Shown in pieces: positions 17,758 through 27,551 of a DNA stretch of 64,000 nt. This stretch comes from Wolbachia endosymbiont (group B) of Germaria angustata (GTDB lineage: Bacteria; Pseudomonadota; Alphaproteobacteria; Rickettsiales; Anaplasmataceae). The stretch covers positions 248,001 through 312,000 of the forward strand of contig NZ_OZ034691.1 in NCBI RefSeq assembly GCF_964026725.1. The letters are read 5' to 3'. Below the pieces are notes generated by a model, which saw only the letters and a program-made list of their open reading frames with translations, did not search any database and was not told the origin of the DNA. Position 1 is the stretch's first letter, and the number at the start of each line of letters is the position of its first letter. The translations under genes were made by a program, and so were the position numbers.

Positions 17758-17856
17758 ACTTATGAAATTGCCATATATGTTACTTGTAATTTATATATTC
17801 AAATCAGAGCTTTGAAATTAAAAAAAAGAAACGAAAATTGCATAAACCTTTTCAAT

Positions 17857-20313
17857 TTAGTGCTTTAATGTTTCTAACGCAGAGAAGGTACTATCTTTAT
17901 TTTCTATAGAGGAAGGTAGACTATTTTGATTATCACCATCAATTGAAGTAATAGGGCGAGTTAAAGCAATTTTTATAACTTCATCAATATTCTTAGCAAA
18001 AATTACGTTGATCCCTTTTTTAATATTTGCGGGAATCTCTTGCATATCTTTCTCATTTTCACTTGGTATAATCACAGTTTTGATTGATCCTCTGAGCGCT
18101 GCAAGCAATTTTTCTCTCAAACCCCCAATAGCCAACACTCTACCACGCAATGTCACTTCGCCTGTCATAGCAACATTTTTGTTAACTGGTATATTCGTCA
18201 TAAGAGAAACAATAGACGTACATACCGCGCTGCCAGCAGAAGGGCCATCTTTTGGCACAGCACCTTCAGGTACATGCAAATGTATATCATTATTTTGGAA
18301 TTTTTCGGGCTTTATACCGAAAAATAAACAATTTGATCGCACATAACTATACGCAGCTCTTATAGACTCTTGCATAACTTCTCCAAGCTTTCCTGTATAT
18401 TTTATCTCCCCCTTACCAGGAATTAGGACTGACTCTATCATCAAAATATCACCACCTGTTTCAGTATAGGCAAGACCAGTTACTATCCCTACCAAACTCT
18501 CATTTTCTGCAATGCCAAAGGTATACTTACGTACCCCTAGATAATCTTGTAAATTACCAACCTCTACGGATATTTTCTTATTTTTAGCAGTTAATATTGC
18601 TTTAACTGCTTTTCTCATGAGTTTTGCAAGTTCCCTTTCCATGCTTCGCATGCCGCTTTCACGTGTATATAAACGTATCAACTCGTATAATGCTTCATTG
18701 CTTATTTCCCACTCCTTCTGATGCAAACCATGCTCTTTTTTTAATTTTGGAATAAGGTGATGTGTAGCAATACTGATCTTCTCGTCTTCGGTATAGCCAG
18801 ATAATTGTATAATTTCCATCCTATCACGCAAAGGATGCGGTAATTTTAAGCTATTTGCTGTGGCTACAAACATTACACTTGAAAGATCAAACTCAACTTC
18901 CAAGTAATGATCTGTAAAATGTTTATTGTGCTCAGTATCCAAAACCTCAAGTAATGCATATGCAGGATCACCACGCGAATCAGAACCCATCTTATCTATT
19001 TCATCAAGCAGGAAAAGCGGGTTGCATGAATTAGCTTTTTTCATGTGTTGAATGATTTTACCAGGCATTGAGCCAATATAAGTTTTTCTGTGTCCTCGTA
19101 TTTCAGATTCATCATGTATACCACCAAGGGATATGCGAACAAAATCTCTCCCTACTGCTTTTGCCATAGACTTAGCTAAAGAAGTTTTACCAACACCAGG
19201 TGGTCCAACTAAGCAAAGTATAGGACCCTTTATCTCTTTTACTCTCTTTAATACTGCTAAAAATTCTATTATTCTATCTTTTACTTTCTCTATGCCATGA
19301 TGATTTTCATCTAAGATTTTTTTAGCCGCATTTAAGTTAATTTTTGCATCTTTGTACTTTCCCCATGGCAAATCAAGCAACCAATGCAAGTAACTAGATA
19401 TAACTGTTGCTTCAGGAGAAATGGGATTCATTTTCTTATATCTCTTTAAGTCAGTTATGGCTTTCTCTTTTGCTTCCTCAGAAAGCTTTGTTTCATTTAT
19501 CTTTTTTTCAAATTCATTGAGTATATTCCCTTCATCTCCATTTTCAAACTCACCTAATTCTTTCTGTATAGCTTTTAATTGCTCATTAAGGTAGTAAACT
19601 TTTTGAGTACTTTCAACCTGTGATTTAATTGTCTTATACAAGCGGTTTTGTGCACTCAAAATACTTATTTCTCTCTCAATAAGAACAAAAACTTTTTTTA
19701 AACGCTCTTTTGGGTTATAAACTTCAAGTATGTTTTGCTTATCTGATACCTTTATATTTAAGTGCGAAGCTATCATATCTACAATTTGATTAACCTCTTT
19801 AACTTGATCAATGGGGTCAATAATAATCTCGGGTCGACTTTTCTTGCTTAGTTTACACAAATTGTCGAATGCATCTATAACAGAACGCCTTAAAGCTTCT
19901 AAATCAATATTATCTTCATTTTCTCCATACTCATAATGATCATCCAACTCTACTCTGGCCTGTAACAAAGTGTGAGAGCTAATATATTCTATAACTCTTC
20001 CCCTTCTTACCCCATGAATCATGACTTTTATTGCATTGTCAGGCAGTTTTATTAATGGTTGTATAATATTTGCTAACACGCCTACTTCATAAAGATTCTC
20101 TGGCTCTGGATTATCAACAGAACCATCTTTTTGTGCTATGAGAAAAATCTCGTTTTGGTGACTACTGCTACTTATTGCATACTCTAGTGCATGAACAGAT
20201 TTTTCTCTACCTACGAATAAAGGCAACATTCTATTTGGAAAAATTACTACATCTCTTAGAGGTAATACTGGTAATACAGTAGAATTAAAGTTTATAGCAC
20301 GTCCAATACTCAT
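17857..20313 (-). CDS. lon: ATP-dependent protease Lon
   Basis: Hexameric AAA+ serine protease for damaged and regulatory proteins in the cytosol. The N-terminal LAN domain starts VLPVLPLRDVVIFPN. A coiled-coil middle is followed by Walker A GPPGVGKTSLAKS and Walker B LFLLDEIDK. The C-terminal proteolytic domain has the catalytic Ser in PKDGPSAGSA and the Lys in GLREKLLAALRG. Length 818 is typical. It is the last gene of the tig-clpP-clpX-lon operon, 15 bases after clpX, so four quality-control genes share one message. Confidence 0.98.
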   Translation of the reverse strand: MSIGRAINFNSTVLPVLPLRDVVIFPNRMLPLFVGREKSVHALEYAISSSSHQNEIFLIAQKDGSVDNPEPENLYEVGVLANIIQPLIKLPDNAIKVMIHGVRRGRVIEYISSHTLLQARVELDDHYEYGENEDNIDLEALRRSVIDAFDNLCKLSKKSRPEIIIDPIDQVKEVNQIVDMIASHLNIKVSDKQNILEVYNPKERLKKVFVLIEREISILSAQNRLYKTIKSQVESTQKVYYLNEQLKAIQKELGEFENGDEGNILNEFEKKINETKLSEEAKEKAITDLKRYKKMNPISPEATVISSYLHWLLDLPWGKYKDAKINLNAAKKILDENHHGIEKVKDRIIEFLAVLKRVKEIKGPILCLVGPPGVGKTSLAKSMAKAVGRDFVRISLGGIHDESEIRGHRKTYIGSMPGKIIQHMKKANSCNPLFLLDEIDKMGSDSRGDPAYALLEVLDTEHNKHFTDHYLEVEFDLSSVMFVATANSLKLPHPLRDRMEIIQLSGYTEDEKISIATHHLIPKLKKEHGLHQKEWEISNEALYELIRLYTRESGMRSMERELAKLMRKAVKAILTAKNKKISVEVGNLQDYLGVRKYTFGIAENESLVGIVTGLAYTETGGDILMIESVLIPGKGEIKYTGKLGEVMQESIRAAYSYVRSNCLFFGIKPEKFQNNDIHLHVPEGAVPKDGPSAGSAVCTSIVSLMTNIPVNKNVAMTGEVTLRGRVLAIGGLREKLLAALRGSIKTVIIPSENEKDMQEIPANIKKGINVIFAKNIDEVIKIALTRPITSIDGDNQNSLPSSIENKDSTFSALETLKH

Positions 20314-20328
20314 AATATATGCCTCAAA

Positions 20329-21606
20329 TTAATCATTAACCGTTATAACACTACCCTTATTATTATGATTAATCGTTGCTTTGCCTAATTCTACCATTTT
20401 CTTAGTAACCGTTATAGTGCTACCTTCAAAACCTCCGTTGCCGGATATATACATAACATCAAGCAAAAGTGACCCTAAGATAGTACGTAATATTCTTGCG
20501 CCTATTTTATAGCTCATAGCTTTTTTAGCAATAGCTGATATTGCTTCATCTGAAAACTCAAGGGTTACTTTGCTAAATGCAAGTAATGCTTTATATTGTT
20601 TTATTAGCGCATTTCTTGGTTCCGTTAACACATGTATTAAATCCTCATGATTCAGCTCATCTAAAACAGCAATTATCGGAACCCGTCCTACAAATTCGGG
20701 TATTAAACCGAATTTGATTAAGTCCTCAGGTTGAGCATCGCGTAAAGCATTTTTTTTCTTTTGTGCTTTAGACTGACTTATATCCGCTCCAAAGCCAACT
20801 GATGTTCCCTTTTTTCTTGCCTCAATAATTTTATTTAGGCCTTCAAAAGCTCCTCCACAAATAAATAGTATGTTACTAGTGTCTACTTGTATAAACTCTT
20901 GTTGCGGGTGTTTTCGCCCTCCTTGTGGAGGAACATAAGCAACCGTACCTTCCATGATTTTTAGTAGAGCTTGTTGGACCCCTTCACCTGAAACATCACG
21001 GGTTATTGAAGCGCTTTCAGACTTTCTTGTGATCTTGTCTATTTCATCGATAAACACTATACCATGCTGCGCCTTTGCAACATCATAATTTGCAGCTTGT
21101 AATAGACGTGATAACACGCTTTCTACATCATCACCTACATAACCTGCTTCAGTCAAAGTTGTTGCATCAGCCATAGCAAATGGTACATCTGAAACTTTGG
21201 CAAGTGTTTTTGCTAGCAAAGTCTTACCAGAACCCGTAGGGCCAATAAGCATTATATTTGACTTCTCGATTTCAACATCACTTATAGAATGAAGTTGCAC
21301 CATGGATTGACAATGATTATACATAGCTACAGATAAAACATGTTGCGCATGTTCCTGACCTACAACATGCTTGCTAAGAAAATTTTTTATATCTTCGGGT
21401 TTCTTTATTGATAGCTTCATATCAGATATACGATCTGAATTAAAAGCCCTCTCTTTCTTTTGACTTATTGCTTTATGGGATAACTCTATGCATTCATTAC
21501 AAATGAACACCTTTAAACCATCTGAAGAGTTAGTAATCAATTTATCTACTTCGTTTTGTGCCTTGTTACAAAAAGAACAGTAGTGTAAATCATTATTGTT
21601 ATCCAT
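20329..21606 (-). CDS. clpX: ATP-dependent Clp protease ATP-binding subunit ClpX
   Basis: Unfoldase that feeds tagged substrates into ClpP. The N-terminal zinc-binding domain has CSFCNKAQ and CNECIEL. The AAA+ module has Walker [16 protein letters not shown], Walker [10 protein letters not shown] and sensor regions with IPEFVGRVP. The IGF-type loop that docks on ClpP is present as KIGAR-adjacent sequence, less clear than in E. coli. Length 425 is normal. Its start overlaps the end of clpP by one base. Confidence 0.98.
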   Translation of the reverse strand: MDNNNDLHYCSFCNKAQNEVDKLITNSSDGLKVFICNECIELSHKAISQKKERAFNSDRISDMKLSIKKPEDIKNFLSKHVVGQEHAQHVLSVAMYNHCQSMVQLHSISDVEIEKSNIMLIGPTGSGKTLLAKTLAKVSDVPFAMADATTLTEAGYVGDDVESVLSRLLQAANYDVAKAQHGIVFIDEIDKITRKSESASITRDVSGEGVQQALLKIMEGTVAYVPPQGGRKHPQQEFIQVDTSNILFICGGAFEGLNKIIEARKKGTSVGFGADISQSKAQKKKNALRDAQPEDLIKFGLIPEFVGRVPIIAVLDELNHEDLIHVLTEPRNALIKQYKALLAFSKVTLEFSDEAISAIAKKAMSYKIGARILRTILGSLLLDVMYISGNGGFEGSTITVTKKMVELGKATINHNNKGSVITVND

Positions 21607-22247
21607 TAAACTACCTTTTGTTTAACTTTAATATTTTCAATCTTCATATCTTTACGCTCAGCTATTACTCTATCAATTAAGCCAATTTTCATTGCTTCTT
21701 CAGGATCCATGAATTTATCTCTTTCCATCATTCCTTCAATTTTCTTTAGTGAATTTCCAGTATGTTTTTCATAAATTTGATTTAGTTTTTTCTTAACTCG
21801 CAAAATTTCATTAGCATGTATCTCTATGTCAGTTGCTTGACCTCGATAACCACCAGATGGCTGATGTATCATAATTCTTGAATGAGGTAGCGAGTAACGT
21901 TTACCCTCCGCACCAGCTGTAAGCAACAAAGAACCCATAGATGCAGCTTGACCTATACACAAAGTTGAAACGTCTGGATTTATATACTGCATTGTATCGT
22001 AGATCGACAAACCAGCAGTTACAACACCACCTGGTGAGTTAATATACATACAAATGTCTTTATCGGGATTTTCCGATTCTAAAAATAAAAGCTGTGCTAC
22101 TATTACGCTGGCCATGTTGTCTTCAATAGGGCCAGTTACGAAAATTATTCTTTCTTTTACTAGCCTTGAATATATGTCATAAGCCCGCTCACCGCGACTA
22201 GTTTGTTCAACTACAATTGGTATAAGAGTCATACCTTTTCCTATCAA
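21606..22247 (-). CDS. clpP: ATP-dependent Clp protease proteolytic subunit
   Basis: Barrel-forming serine protease. Catalytic Ser (S103 in this numbering) lies in [11 protein letters not shown], the His (H128) in [13 protein letters not shown], and the Asp in the region before [13 protein letters not shown]. Length is 213 from the ATG at 22247, which overlaps tig by 4 bases. A second ATG five codons on ([10 protein letters not shown]) gives a start closer to most family members. Sits between tig and clpX, the classic order. Confidence 0.98.
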   Translation of the reverse strand: MIGKGMTLIPIVVEQTSRGERAYDIYSRLVKERIIFVTGPIEDNMASVIVAQLLFLESENPDKDICMYINSPGGVVTAGLSIYDTMQYINPDVSTLCIGQAASMGSLLLTAGAEGKRYSLPHSRIMIHQPSGGYRGQATDIEIHANEILRVKKKLNQIYEKHTGNSLKKIEGMMERDKFMDPEEAMKIGLIDRVIAERKDMKIENIKVKQKVV

Positions 22248-23587
22248 ATATTATCAAATAATTCCTTTAATTCTTTCACAGAAACAATCTGTTCTTCTTT
22301 ACTAACTTTTTCTATCATATAATCTGTCACTTTATACTCAAGCGCTTGCCCTCTAACTAATTCCTGAAATTGTTTATCTGATTTAAAATGTTTAAATACT
22401 CTTTCAAATGATACATCTTTACTGACATATTGATTTACAATAACGTTCATAACATCATTTTGAGTTAATGATATTTCATGTTCTTTACTGAACTCCATAA
22501 ATAGCATTGCAAGCTTTACACGTCTTTCAGCTTCTTTACAAGAATCACCTTTAGCATTCAACTCTCTTTCCACTCTCTGCTGTTCCTGTTTTACTACTTC
22601 TATAGGCAAATCAAAACTATAACTAGCATCCAAACAATCAAATAGCTCTTTCTTAATTAAGAGATCTTCCATTTCTTTACACTGATTATCAATTACTTCT
22701 TTTACATGATTTATTAGCGAAGAATGATCTTCAAAACCAATTCTCCTAGCTATTTCATTATCACTTTGCAAATCTTTGGCAATCTGAATATCATTAACTC
22801 GAACAGAAAAAGCAGCCTCCTGCCCCGCAAAGGAAATTACCTGGTAATCTTCAGGAAATCTCAACTTAAAGCTTTTTGTTTCCCCTTTTTTCATGCCAAT
22901 TAATTGATCTTCAAAACCATTTATAAATGTTCCAGATCCTAAATTAACAGTAAAATTTTTGCCACTTCCACCTTGAAAGAGCTTATTTCTAATTCGTCCT
23001 TCAAAGTCAATTATCAGTTTATCCTCGTTTTTTGCTTGATAAGAAGCATCATCAACAGAGACAAAGTTAGGGAATTTTGTTTTTATAGAATCAATAAATT
23101 CTTTTATGTCTCCCTCTTTGATTTTTGCCTTAACTTTCTTCAAATTTATTTTATCAAGATCTATTACTGGCACTTTTGGCATCGATTCAAAAGATAATTT
23201 GTACAGAAAGTCACCTTTTTCATCCTTTTTATCCAGGTTTGGTAATGACATAATATCAACCTTAGGATGGATGTGAGACTTAACTTCGATTTTTTTCATT
23301 AAATCACTTGAGCAATAGTCAATCGTATCGTTTATCACATATTCCAAAGCTTCGTTTTTATAATTTGTAACAACAAGATCGTAAGGCATCTTTCCTGATC
23401 TAAATCCAGGCAATCTTGCATTCTTCGCTATTTCTTGTAATCTAGAGTTTATCTTTTGTTCTATATAATCACTACTAACTGTGATTTCATACTCATACTT
23501 TAGTTTATCTACACTAAGTTCCTTATAGGTATATATATTACTTAATGTATCTGCTTCGACTGCATTTTGAGGTATATTACTAGACAT
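22244..23587 (-). CDS. tig: Trigger factor
   Basis: Ribosome-bound chaperone and peptidyl-prolyl isomerase. The N-terminal ribosome-binding domain has [16 protein letters not shown], the family form of the GFRxGxxP loop. The FKBP-like domain is visible as [20 protein letters not shown] followed by FPEDYQ. The long helical C-terminal domain includes [16 protein letters not shown]. Length 447 is normal. It is first in the operon with clpP, clpX and lon; a 16-base dyad lies 75 bases upstream. Confidence 0.97.
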   Translation of the reverse strand: MSSNIPQNAVEADTLSNIYTYKELSVDKLKYEYEITVSSDYIEQKINSRLQEIAKNARLPGFRSGKMPYDLVVTNYKNEALEYVINDTIDYCSSDLMKKIEVKSHIHPKVDIMSLPNLDKKDEKGDFLYKLSFESMPKVPVIDLDKINLKKVKAKIKEGDIKEFIDSIKTKFPNFVSVDDASYQAKNEDKLIIDFEGRIRNKLFQGGSGKNFTVNLGSGTFINGFEDQLIGMKKGETKSFKLRFPEDYQVISFAGQEAAFSVRVNDIQIAKDLQSDNEIARRIGFEDHSSLINHVKEVIDNQCKEMEDLLIKKELFDCLDASYSFDLPIEVVKQEQQRVERELNAKGDSCKEAERRVKLAMLFMEFSKEHEISLTQNDVMNVIVNQYVSKDVSFERVFKHFKSDKQFQELVRGQALEYKVTDYMIEKVSKEEQIVSVKELKELFDNI

Positions 23588-23661
23588 TACAACCTGTTAT
23601 CAATATTTTATTTATGTTTTAATAAAGCCATTTTATCAGAATTTAAGTTAAATACAATCCT

Positions 23662-23677
23662 TAAGAACAGGTTCTTA
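23662..23677. promoter_or_regulatory. Inverted repeat upstream of tig
   Basis: TAAGAAC-AG-GTTCTTA is a perfect 16-base dyad in the tig leader region. The half GAACAGGTTCTTA recurs at 25360-25372 next to the IS5-type fragment, so it may be an IS end rather than an operator. Confidence 0.3.
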
Positions 23678-23741
23678 TACAAACAAAGTGTACTTAGTGA
23701 TTATAAATTTTCTCTTAAAACCTGAGTTACATGACTTTAAG

Positions 23742-23824
23742 TGCGGATAGAGGGACTTGAACCCCCACGAGCAAGCTCACCAGGACCTAAACCTGGCACG
23801 TCTACCAATTTCCGCCATATCCGC
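23742..23824 (-). tRNA. tRNA-Leu (anticodon UAG)
   Basis: Minus-strand sequence starts GCGGATATGGCGGAA and ends with TATCCGC plus discriminator A, giving a perfect 7-base acceptor stem. The anticodon arm is CCAGGTTTAGGTCCTGG with TAG in the loop. A variable arm is present and the T arm contains GGTTCAAGTCC, as in class II Leu tRNAs. CCA is not encoded. Confidence 0.95.
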
Positions 23825-24079
23825 AAGAGCCCTTCATTAACTTATAGATAACCACTTCTGTCATCTTATGCAATTTAAAGATTAGATTTTAGTACCACAG
23901 ACTGAACTTATAATACTGGTTAACTCCACTATGAATCTAAGCCTGAATTACTTTAACTAACACTATTAAGATAAGTACTGTCTTAGAAATATTCAAGGCT
24001 TATTCAATTTATAGTATTTACACAATAAAAAAAGCTATTAATATTCTTTAATTAAGGCTCTAAACTCTGGAAATTAATA

Positions 24080-24679
24080 ATGAGATTAATAGCAAGCTTC
24101 TTACTCGCAATTTTTCTGATTACACAGAGTGGCTGTACGACTCTTGTAAGTGGTATAGTGTTAACAGCAACTGCAGCGGCTACAGCAATAACAATGCAAG
24201 ATAAATCCTTGGGAAACATTATTGATGATACAACTATAGTAATAAGAATCAATAAGGGACTCTTAAAACACGGACTGTTCTCATCTATAAAAGTTAAAGT
24301 GAGTGAAGGAAGAGTATTACTCATTGGAAATGTTGATAATCATGAAAAGCAACTCACAGCAGAGAAAATAGCTTGGCAGCAAAAAGAGATTAAAGAAGTG
24401 ATAAATGAAATAAGAGTCACACCAATTAAAATGGCTTCTATGCTAGATGTTACTGTAGATGGTATGATAACAGCAGAGATAAGCACAAGGCTTTTGGGAA
24501 AAAGAAATATTAAATCAATTAATTATAGCGTTAATACAGTTGATAGAGTCGTTTATTTGATGGGCATAGCTCAAAATAAGGCAGAATTGAAAGCTGTAAT
24601 AGCAATTGCAAGAAAAGTAAAAGGAGTAAAGCAAGTTGTAAGTTATGTGAGATATAGACATAGCAAATTGCGTCATTGA
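24080..24679 (+). CDS. BON-domain lipoprotein
   Basis: The N-terminus (MRLIASFLLAIFLITQSGC) is a lipoprotein signal with the lipobox Cys at residue 19. Two BON-type segments follow: about 55-115 (INKGLLKHGLFSSIKVKVSE, VLLIGNVDNHEKQ) and about 130-190 (ISTRLLGKRNIKSINYSV, RVVYLMGIAQNKAE, VKGVKQVVSYVRY). The layout matches the OsmY/YraP (DolP) type, outer-membrane lipoproteins that support envelope integrity. Length 199 fits. Expected location is the periplasmic face of the outer membrane. It stands alone between tRNA-Leu and an IS remnant. Confidence 0.9.
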   Translation: MRLIASFLLAIFLITQSGCTTLVSGIVLTATAAATAITMQDKSLGNIIDDTTIVIRINKGLLKHGLFSSIKVKVSEGRVLLIGNVDNHEKQLTAEKIAWQQKEIKEVINEIRVTPIKMASMLDVTVDGMITAEISTRLLGKRNIKSINYSVNTVDRVVYLMGIAQNKAELKAVIAIARKVKGVKQVVSYVRYRHSKLRH

Positions 24680-24789
24680 TGAAAATTTACTTGAGTGTTA
24701 GTATCATGTAGCTAAGCCATAAAGCTACTTTACAAATTTCGTCAGTTCACTCTTATGGTATGTATAACAATGCTACAAAAAATAATATC

Positions 24790-24848
24790 ATAGAATTCAA
24801 TAGAATAATTTCTAGAAAATCTCTGCATACTAAAAAAAGTAAAATGCT
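24790..24848. repeat. Dispersed repeat, copy A
   Basis: The stretch ATAGAATTCAATAGAATAATTT, TCTAGAAA and AAAAAGTAAAATG in this order matches a similarly ordered stretch at 53649-53713 (AATAGAATTGAGTAGGGTAA, TTTCTAG, AAAAAGTAAAATG). The two are diverged copies of some mobile remnant; identity unknown. Confidence 0.45.
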
Positions 24849-24885
24849 ATTTAAATAAGCTTAAGAATAAATAGCAAACATCTAT

Positions 24886-25372
24886 ATCTTGTGCGATATG
24901 GCGTTTTATTCCTGAGATTTTTTTACCAGCGTCATAGCCTTTTTCTTCATCAGTGTCTGCGTTCTTTACACTCTGAGCGTCAATTATGCACAAGCTGTTT
25001 TTTCTTTCCAAACATTGTTTTGTCGGACCACACTAACTATTTTTTTTAACATGCACTCCAAAATACTTTTTTTTATTTCCTTTTACTTTTTCACTCCATT
25101 TTTGAAATAATCATAACAATTGCGCCGTTTTGGGAAACCCTTTTGGTAGCATCCTCCACTGATAACCACTTTTTAGGGCGTACAACACTCCGCAAAATAT
25201 ATCATACAAATCAAGTTTTCTTGGTTTTGTTTTTTCCACAAGACTCCAGATTTGGTGAAATAATCTCAAACTTCTCTCGACTTATGTCACTTGGGTATAC
25301 ACTCCTCATATGTCCTAATTTATACACTCTTTCTTACTTTATGCCTTTCTTGAGATTATGAACAGGTTCTTA
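24886..25372 (-). mobile_element. IS5-type transposase fragment, frameshifted
   Basis: The minus strand encodes in changing frames the N-terminal half of an IS5-family DDE transposase. Pieces are MRSVYPSDISREKFEIISPN from ATG 25309, KPRKLDLYDIFCGVLYALKS, GYQWRMLPKGFPK, and SLCIIDAQSVKNADTDEEKG with the first catalytic Asp, then GKKISGIKRHIAQD. At least three frame changes separate them. The rest of the gene is missing at 24886. The end GAGATTATGAACAGGTTCT (25352-25370) may be the terminal repeat. The wider gap 24680-25388 holds only this and the repeat at 24790. Confidence 0.75.
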
Positions 25373-25388
25373 GAAAGCTAGCGTTCTA

Positions 25389-26240
25389 CTAGTCATGTTC
25401 TTTATCTTGCTTTACAACAATGCATCTTTTCATTCCAGCCAAGTCGTATACGTATTCCTGAAAAGCCAGTCCATATAAGGGTATTATTTTGTCAATATTG
25501 CTTTGATCTTCGCCTATTTCCAGTATCGCAAACCCATCTTTTTTAAGGCACTTTTTCAATATTGGAAAAATACTCAGGTAACAGCTCAATCCATCGATAC
25601 CACCATCAAGAGCAATTCTTGGCTCTTTTTGCACTTCAGCTTGCAGATTTTTTAACTTACTTCTTTTAATATATGGAGGATTGCTTATTATGAGATCAAA
25701 TAAATCTCTACATTCTGTCCACGAATTTGGAAATATTTTAGCTCTGTTGAGAAGATTATGTTTCTTTGTGTTCTGGCAGGTAATTTTGTATGCTTCCAGG
25801 CTTTTTTCAAAACCAACTCCAATAGCATATTCATACTCACTAAGTATGGAGATCAACAAACAGCCTGTGCCTGTGCCAAAATCTGCAATTTTTATTTTTT
25901 GCTTCTTATTTTGGTAATATTTTAACACTGTTGAAATTACTGTCTCACTATCTGGTCTTGGATCTAGAACATGTTGGTTAACTATAAAATTTTTACTCCA
26001 GAATTCACGATTACCTATTATTTGCGATATTGGATATCTTTCTGCTCTTTTTTTTGTTAATTTCCAGAATAGAAGCTCTTTGTTTCTTGGTACCTGATTG
26101 GTGTGATTCATGATTGTGAATGATCTTTCTACTCCAAGTACGTACTGCATGATGATTTCACAATCCAAATGTGGTGATTCAATTCTATGTGATGATAGTA
26201 GCTTTGACCCTTCTTTAATTAAAGCGCTGATTGTTTTCAT
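25389..26240 (-). CDS. prmC: Release factor glutamine methyltransferase
   Basis: Methylates the GGQ glutamine of RF1 and RF2, using S-adenosylmethionine. The SAM-binding loop is ADFGTGTGCLLISIL and the catalytic NPPY motif is in LIISNPPYIKRSKL. The N-terminal helical domain that contacts the release factor is about 85 residues long, with ISQIIGNREFWSKNF at its end. Length 283 is typical. Downstream on this strand is only the IS fragment. Confidence 0.96.
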   Translation of the reverse strand: MKTISALIKEGSKLLSSHRIESPHLDCEIIMQYVLGVERSFTIMNHTNQVPRNKELLFWKLTKKRAERYPISQIIGNREFWSKNFIVNQHVLDPRPDSETVISTVLKYYQNKKQKIKIADFGTGTGCLLISILSEYEYAIGVGFEKSLEAYKITCQNTKKHNLLNRAKIFPNSWTECRDLFDLIISNPPYIKRSKLKNLQAEVQKEPRIALDGGIDGLSCYLSIFPILKKCLKKDGFAILEIGEDQSNIDKIIPLYGLAFQEYVYDLAGMKRCIVVKQDKEHD

Positions 26241-26605
26241 TATTCTAAAAACGTGTTCCTTGTATGCAAGAACAGCAAAATTGAGTATAGAATTTTGAAC
26301 TTAGGGTAGCTGCATTAAATCTAAGTGTCAAGAGTAGGATTGTAAAAATCATCTGGCTTTACTGGTAATTCGGTTAGTATTTTTGCATTAATGTTAGAAA
26401 CTCTTGGCTCTATTATAAGGATTATTTTCTGCATATTCTTTGATAGCCATCACAGTATATTACTTGTTCCATATCTATATTAATTCGACCACAGCAAGTG
26501 ATAATTTCTTAATATTAAAACCAATATGCGCTTTAGCATATAATTATCAGTAGCTTTCAAAGCAATTAGGCTGAGATTATTAGAGTAGTAATGTTTATTT
26601 TTATA

Positions 26606-26634
26606 TTGACTATTGAGGTTTATTATTTTATAAC
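26606..26634 (+). promoter_or_regulatory. Promoter of the str operon (rpsL)
   Basis: TTGACT at 26606-26611, a 17-base spacer, and TATAAC at 26629-26634 place a transcription start near 26641, 33 bases before rpsL. The rest of 26241-26673 is AT-rich and shows no gene. Confidence 0.6.
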
Positions 26635-26673
26635 TAAGACTTAGTTATTTTCAGAGTTTTAAATTTACAGTAT

Positions 26674-27048
26674 ATGCCTACGATAAATCAATTAATATGT
26701 AAGGGTAGATCAGGGTTAACTCGCAAGAAGAAGGTGCCAGCTTTGGGAAAATGCAATCCTCAAAGAAGGGGTGTTTGCACTAAGGTATATACTACAACTC
26801 CTAGAAAGCCTAATTCAGCACTACGTAAGGTAGCTAGAGTAAAGATTAGTGGATACGGTGAAGTGACGGCTTATATACCTGGCGAAGGTCATAATTTACA
26901 AGAGCATTCCGTTGTTTTAATACGTGGTGGGCGAGTTAAGGATTTGCCGGGTGTGCGTTATCACATAATAAGAGGTGCTCTTGATCTACGTGGTGTGCAA
27001 AATCGAAAGAAAGCCCGTTCAAAATATGGTGTAAAGAAATCTGGTTAA
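26674..27048 (+). CDS. rpsL: 30S ribosomal protein S12
   Basis: Decoding-centre protein of the small subunit. Conserved blocks: [18 protein letters not shown] around residue 42, with the Lys positions linked to streptomycin response, and [15 protein letters not shown] near 90. Length 124 is normal. First gene of the str operon with rpsG 5 bases on, then fusA and tuf. Confidence 0.99.
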   Translation: MPTINQLICKGRSGLTRKKKVPALGKCNPQRRGVCTKVYTTTPRKPNSALRKVARVKISGYGEVTAYIPGEGHNLQEHSVVLIRGGRVKDLPGVRYHIIRGALDLRGVQNRKKARSKYGVKKSG

Positions 27049-27053
27049 AATTT

Positions 27054-27530
27054 ATGGCACGTCGTAATAAAGCAAAAAAAAGAACAAGCCCTGACTCTCG
27101 TTATGGTAGTGTCTTGCTTATGCGTTTTATTAATATAATTATGAAATGTGGTAAAAAATCTATTGCAGAAAAGATTGCTTATAGTGCTTTGTCCTTAGCT
27201 GAAAAGAAAATAGGCAAAGATGCCTTATCAATTTTTGAAACAGCAGTAGAAAATGTTACCCCTTCTATAGAAGTACGCTCTCGGCGTATTGGTGGTGCAA
27301 CTTATCAAGTCCCTGTTGAAATTCGTCAAGGTAGAGCAATTTCTTTGGCATTAAGGTGGATTGCTAGAGCAACTTCTATTGCTCGAAAAAAGAGTGGTAG
27401 AACTACTGTTTATTGTTTGCAGTCTGAAATATTAGATGCTTATAATAAATGTGGTGGTGCATTTAAGATGTGTGAAGAAAAGTATAAAATGGCTGAAGCT
27501 AATAAGGCATTTTCTCATCTTCGTTTTTAA
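27054..27530 (+). CDS. rpsG: 30S ribosomal protein S7
   Basis: Primary 16S rRNA 3-prime-domain binding protein. The family signature is present near the start ([20 protein letters not shown]) together with [20 protein letters not shown] and ALRWIARAT. Length 158 is normal. It lies 5 bases after rpsL and 21 before fusA. Confidence 0.99.
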   Translation: MARRNKAKKRTSPDSRYGSVLLMRFINIIMKCGKKSIAEKIAYSALSLAEKKIGKDALSIFETAVENVTPSIEVRSRRIGGATYQVPVEIRQGRAISLALRWIARATSIARKKSGRTTVYCLQSEILDAYNKCGGAFKMCEEKYKMAEANKAFSHLRF

Positions 27531-27551
27531 TATTAGCTGATTGATTGTGGT

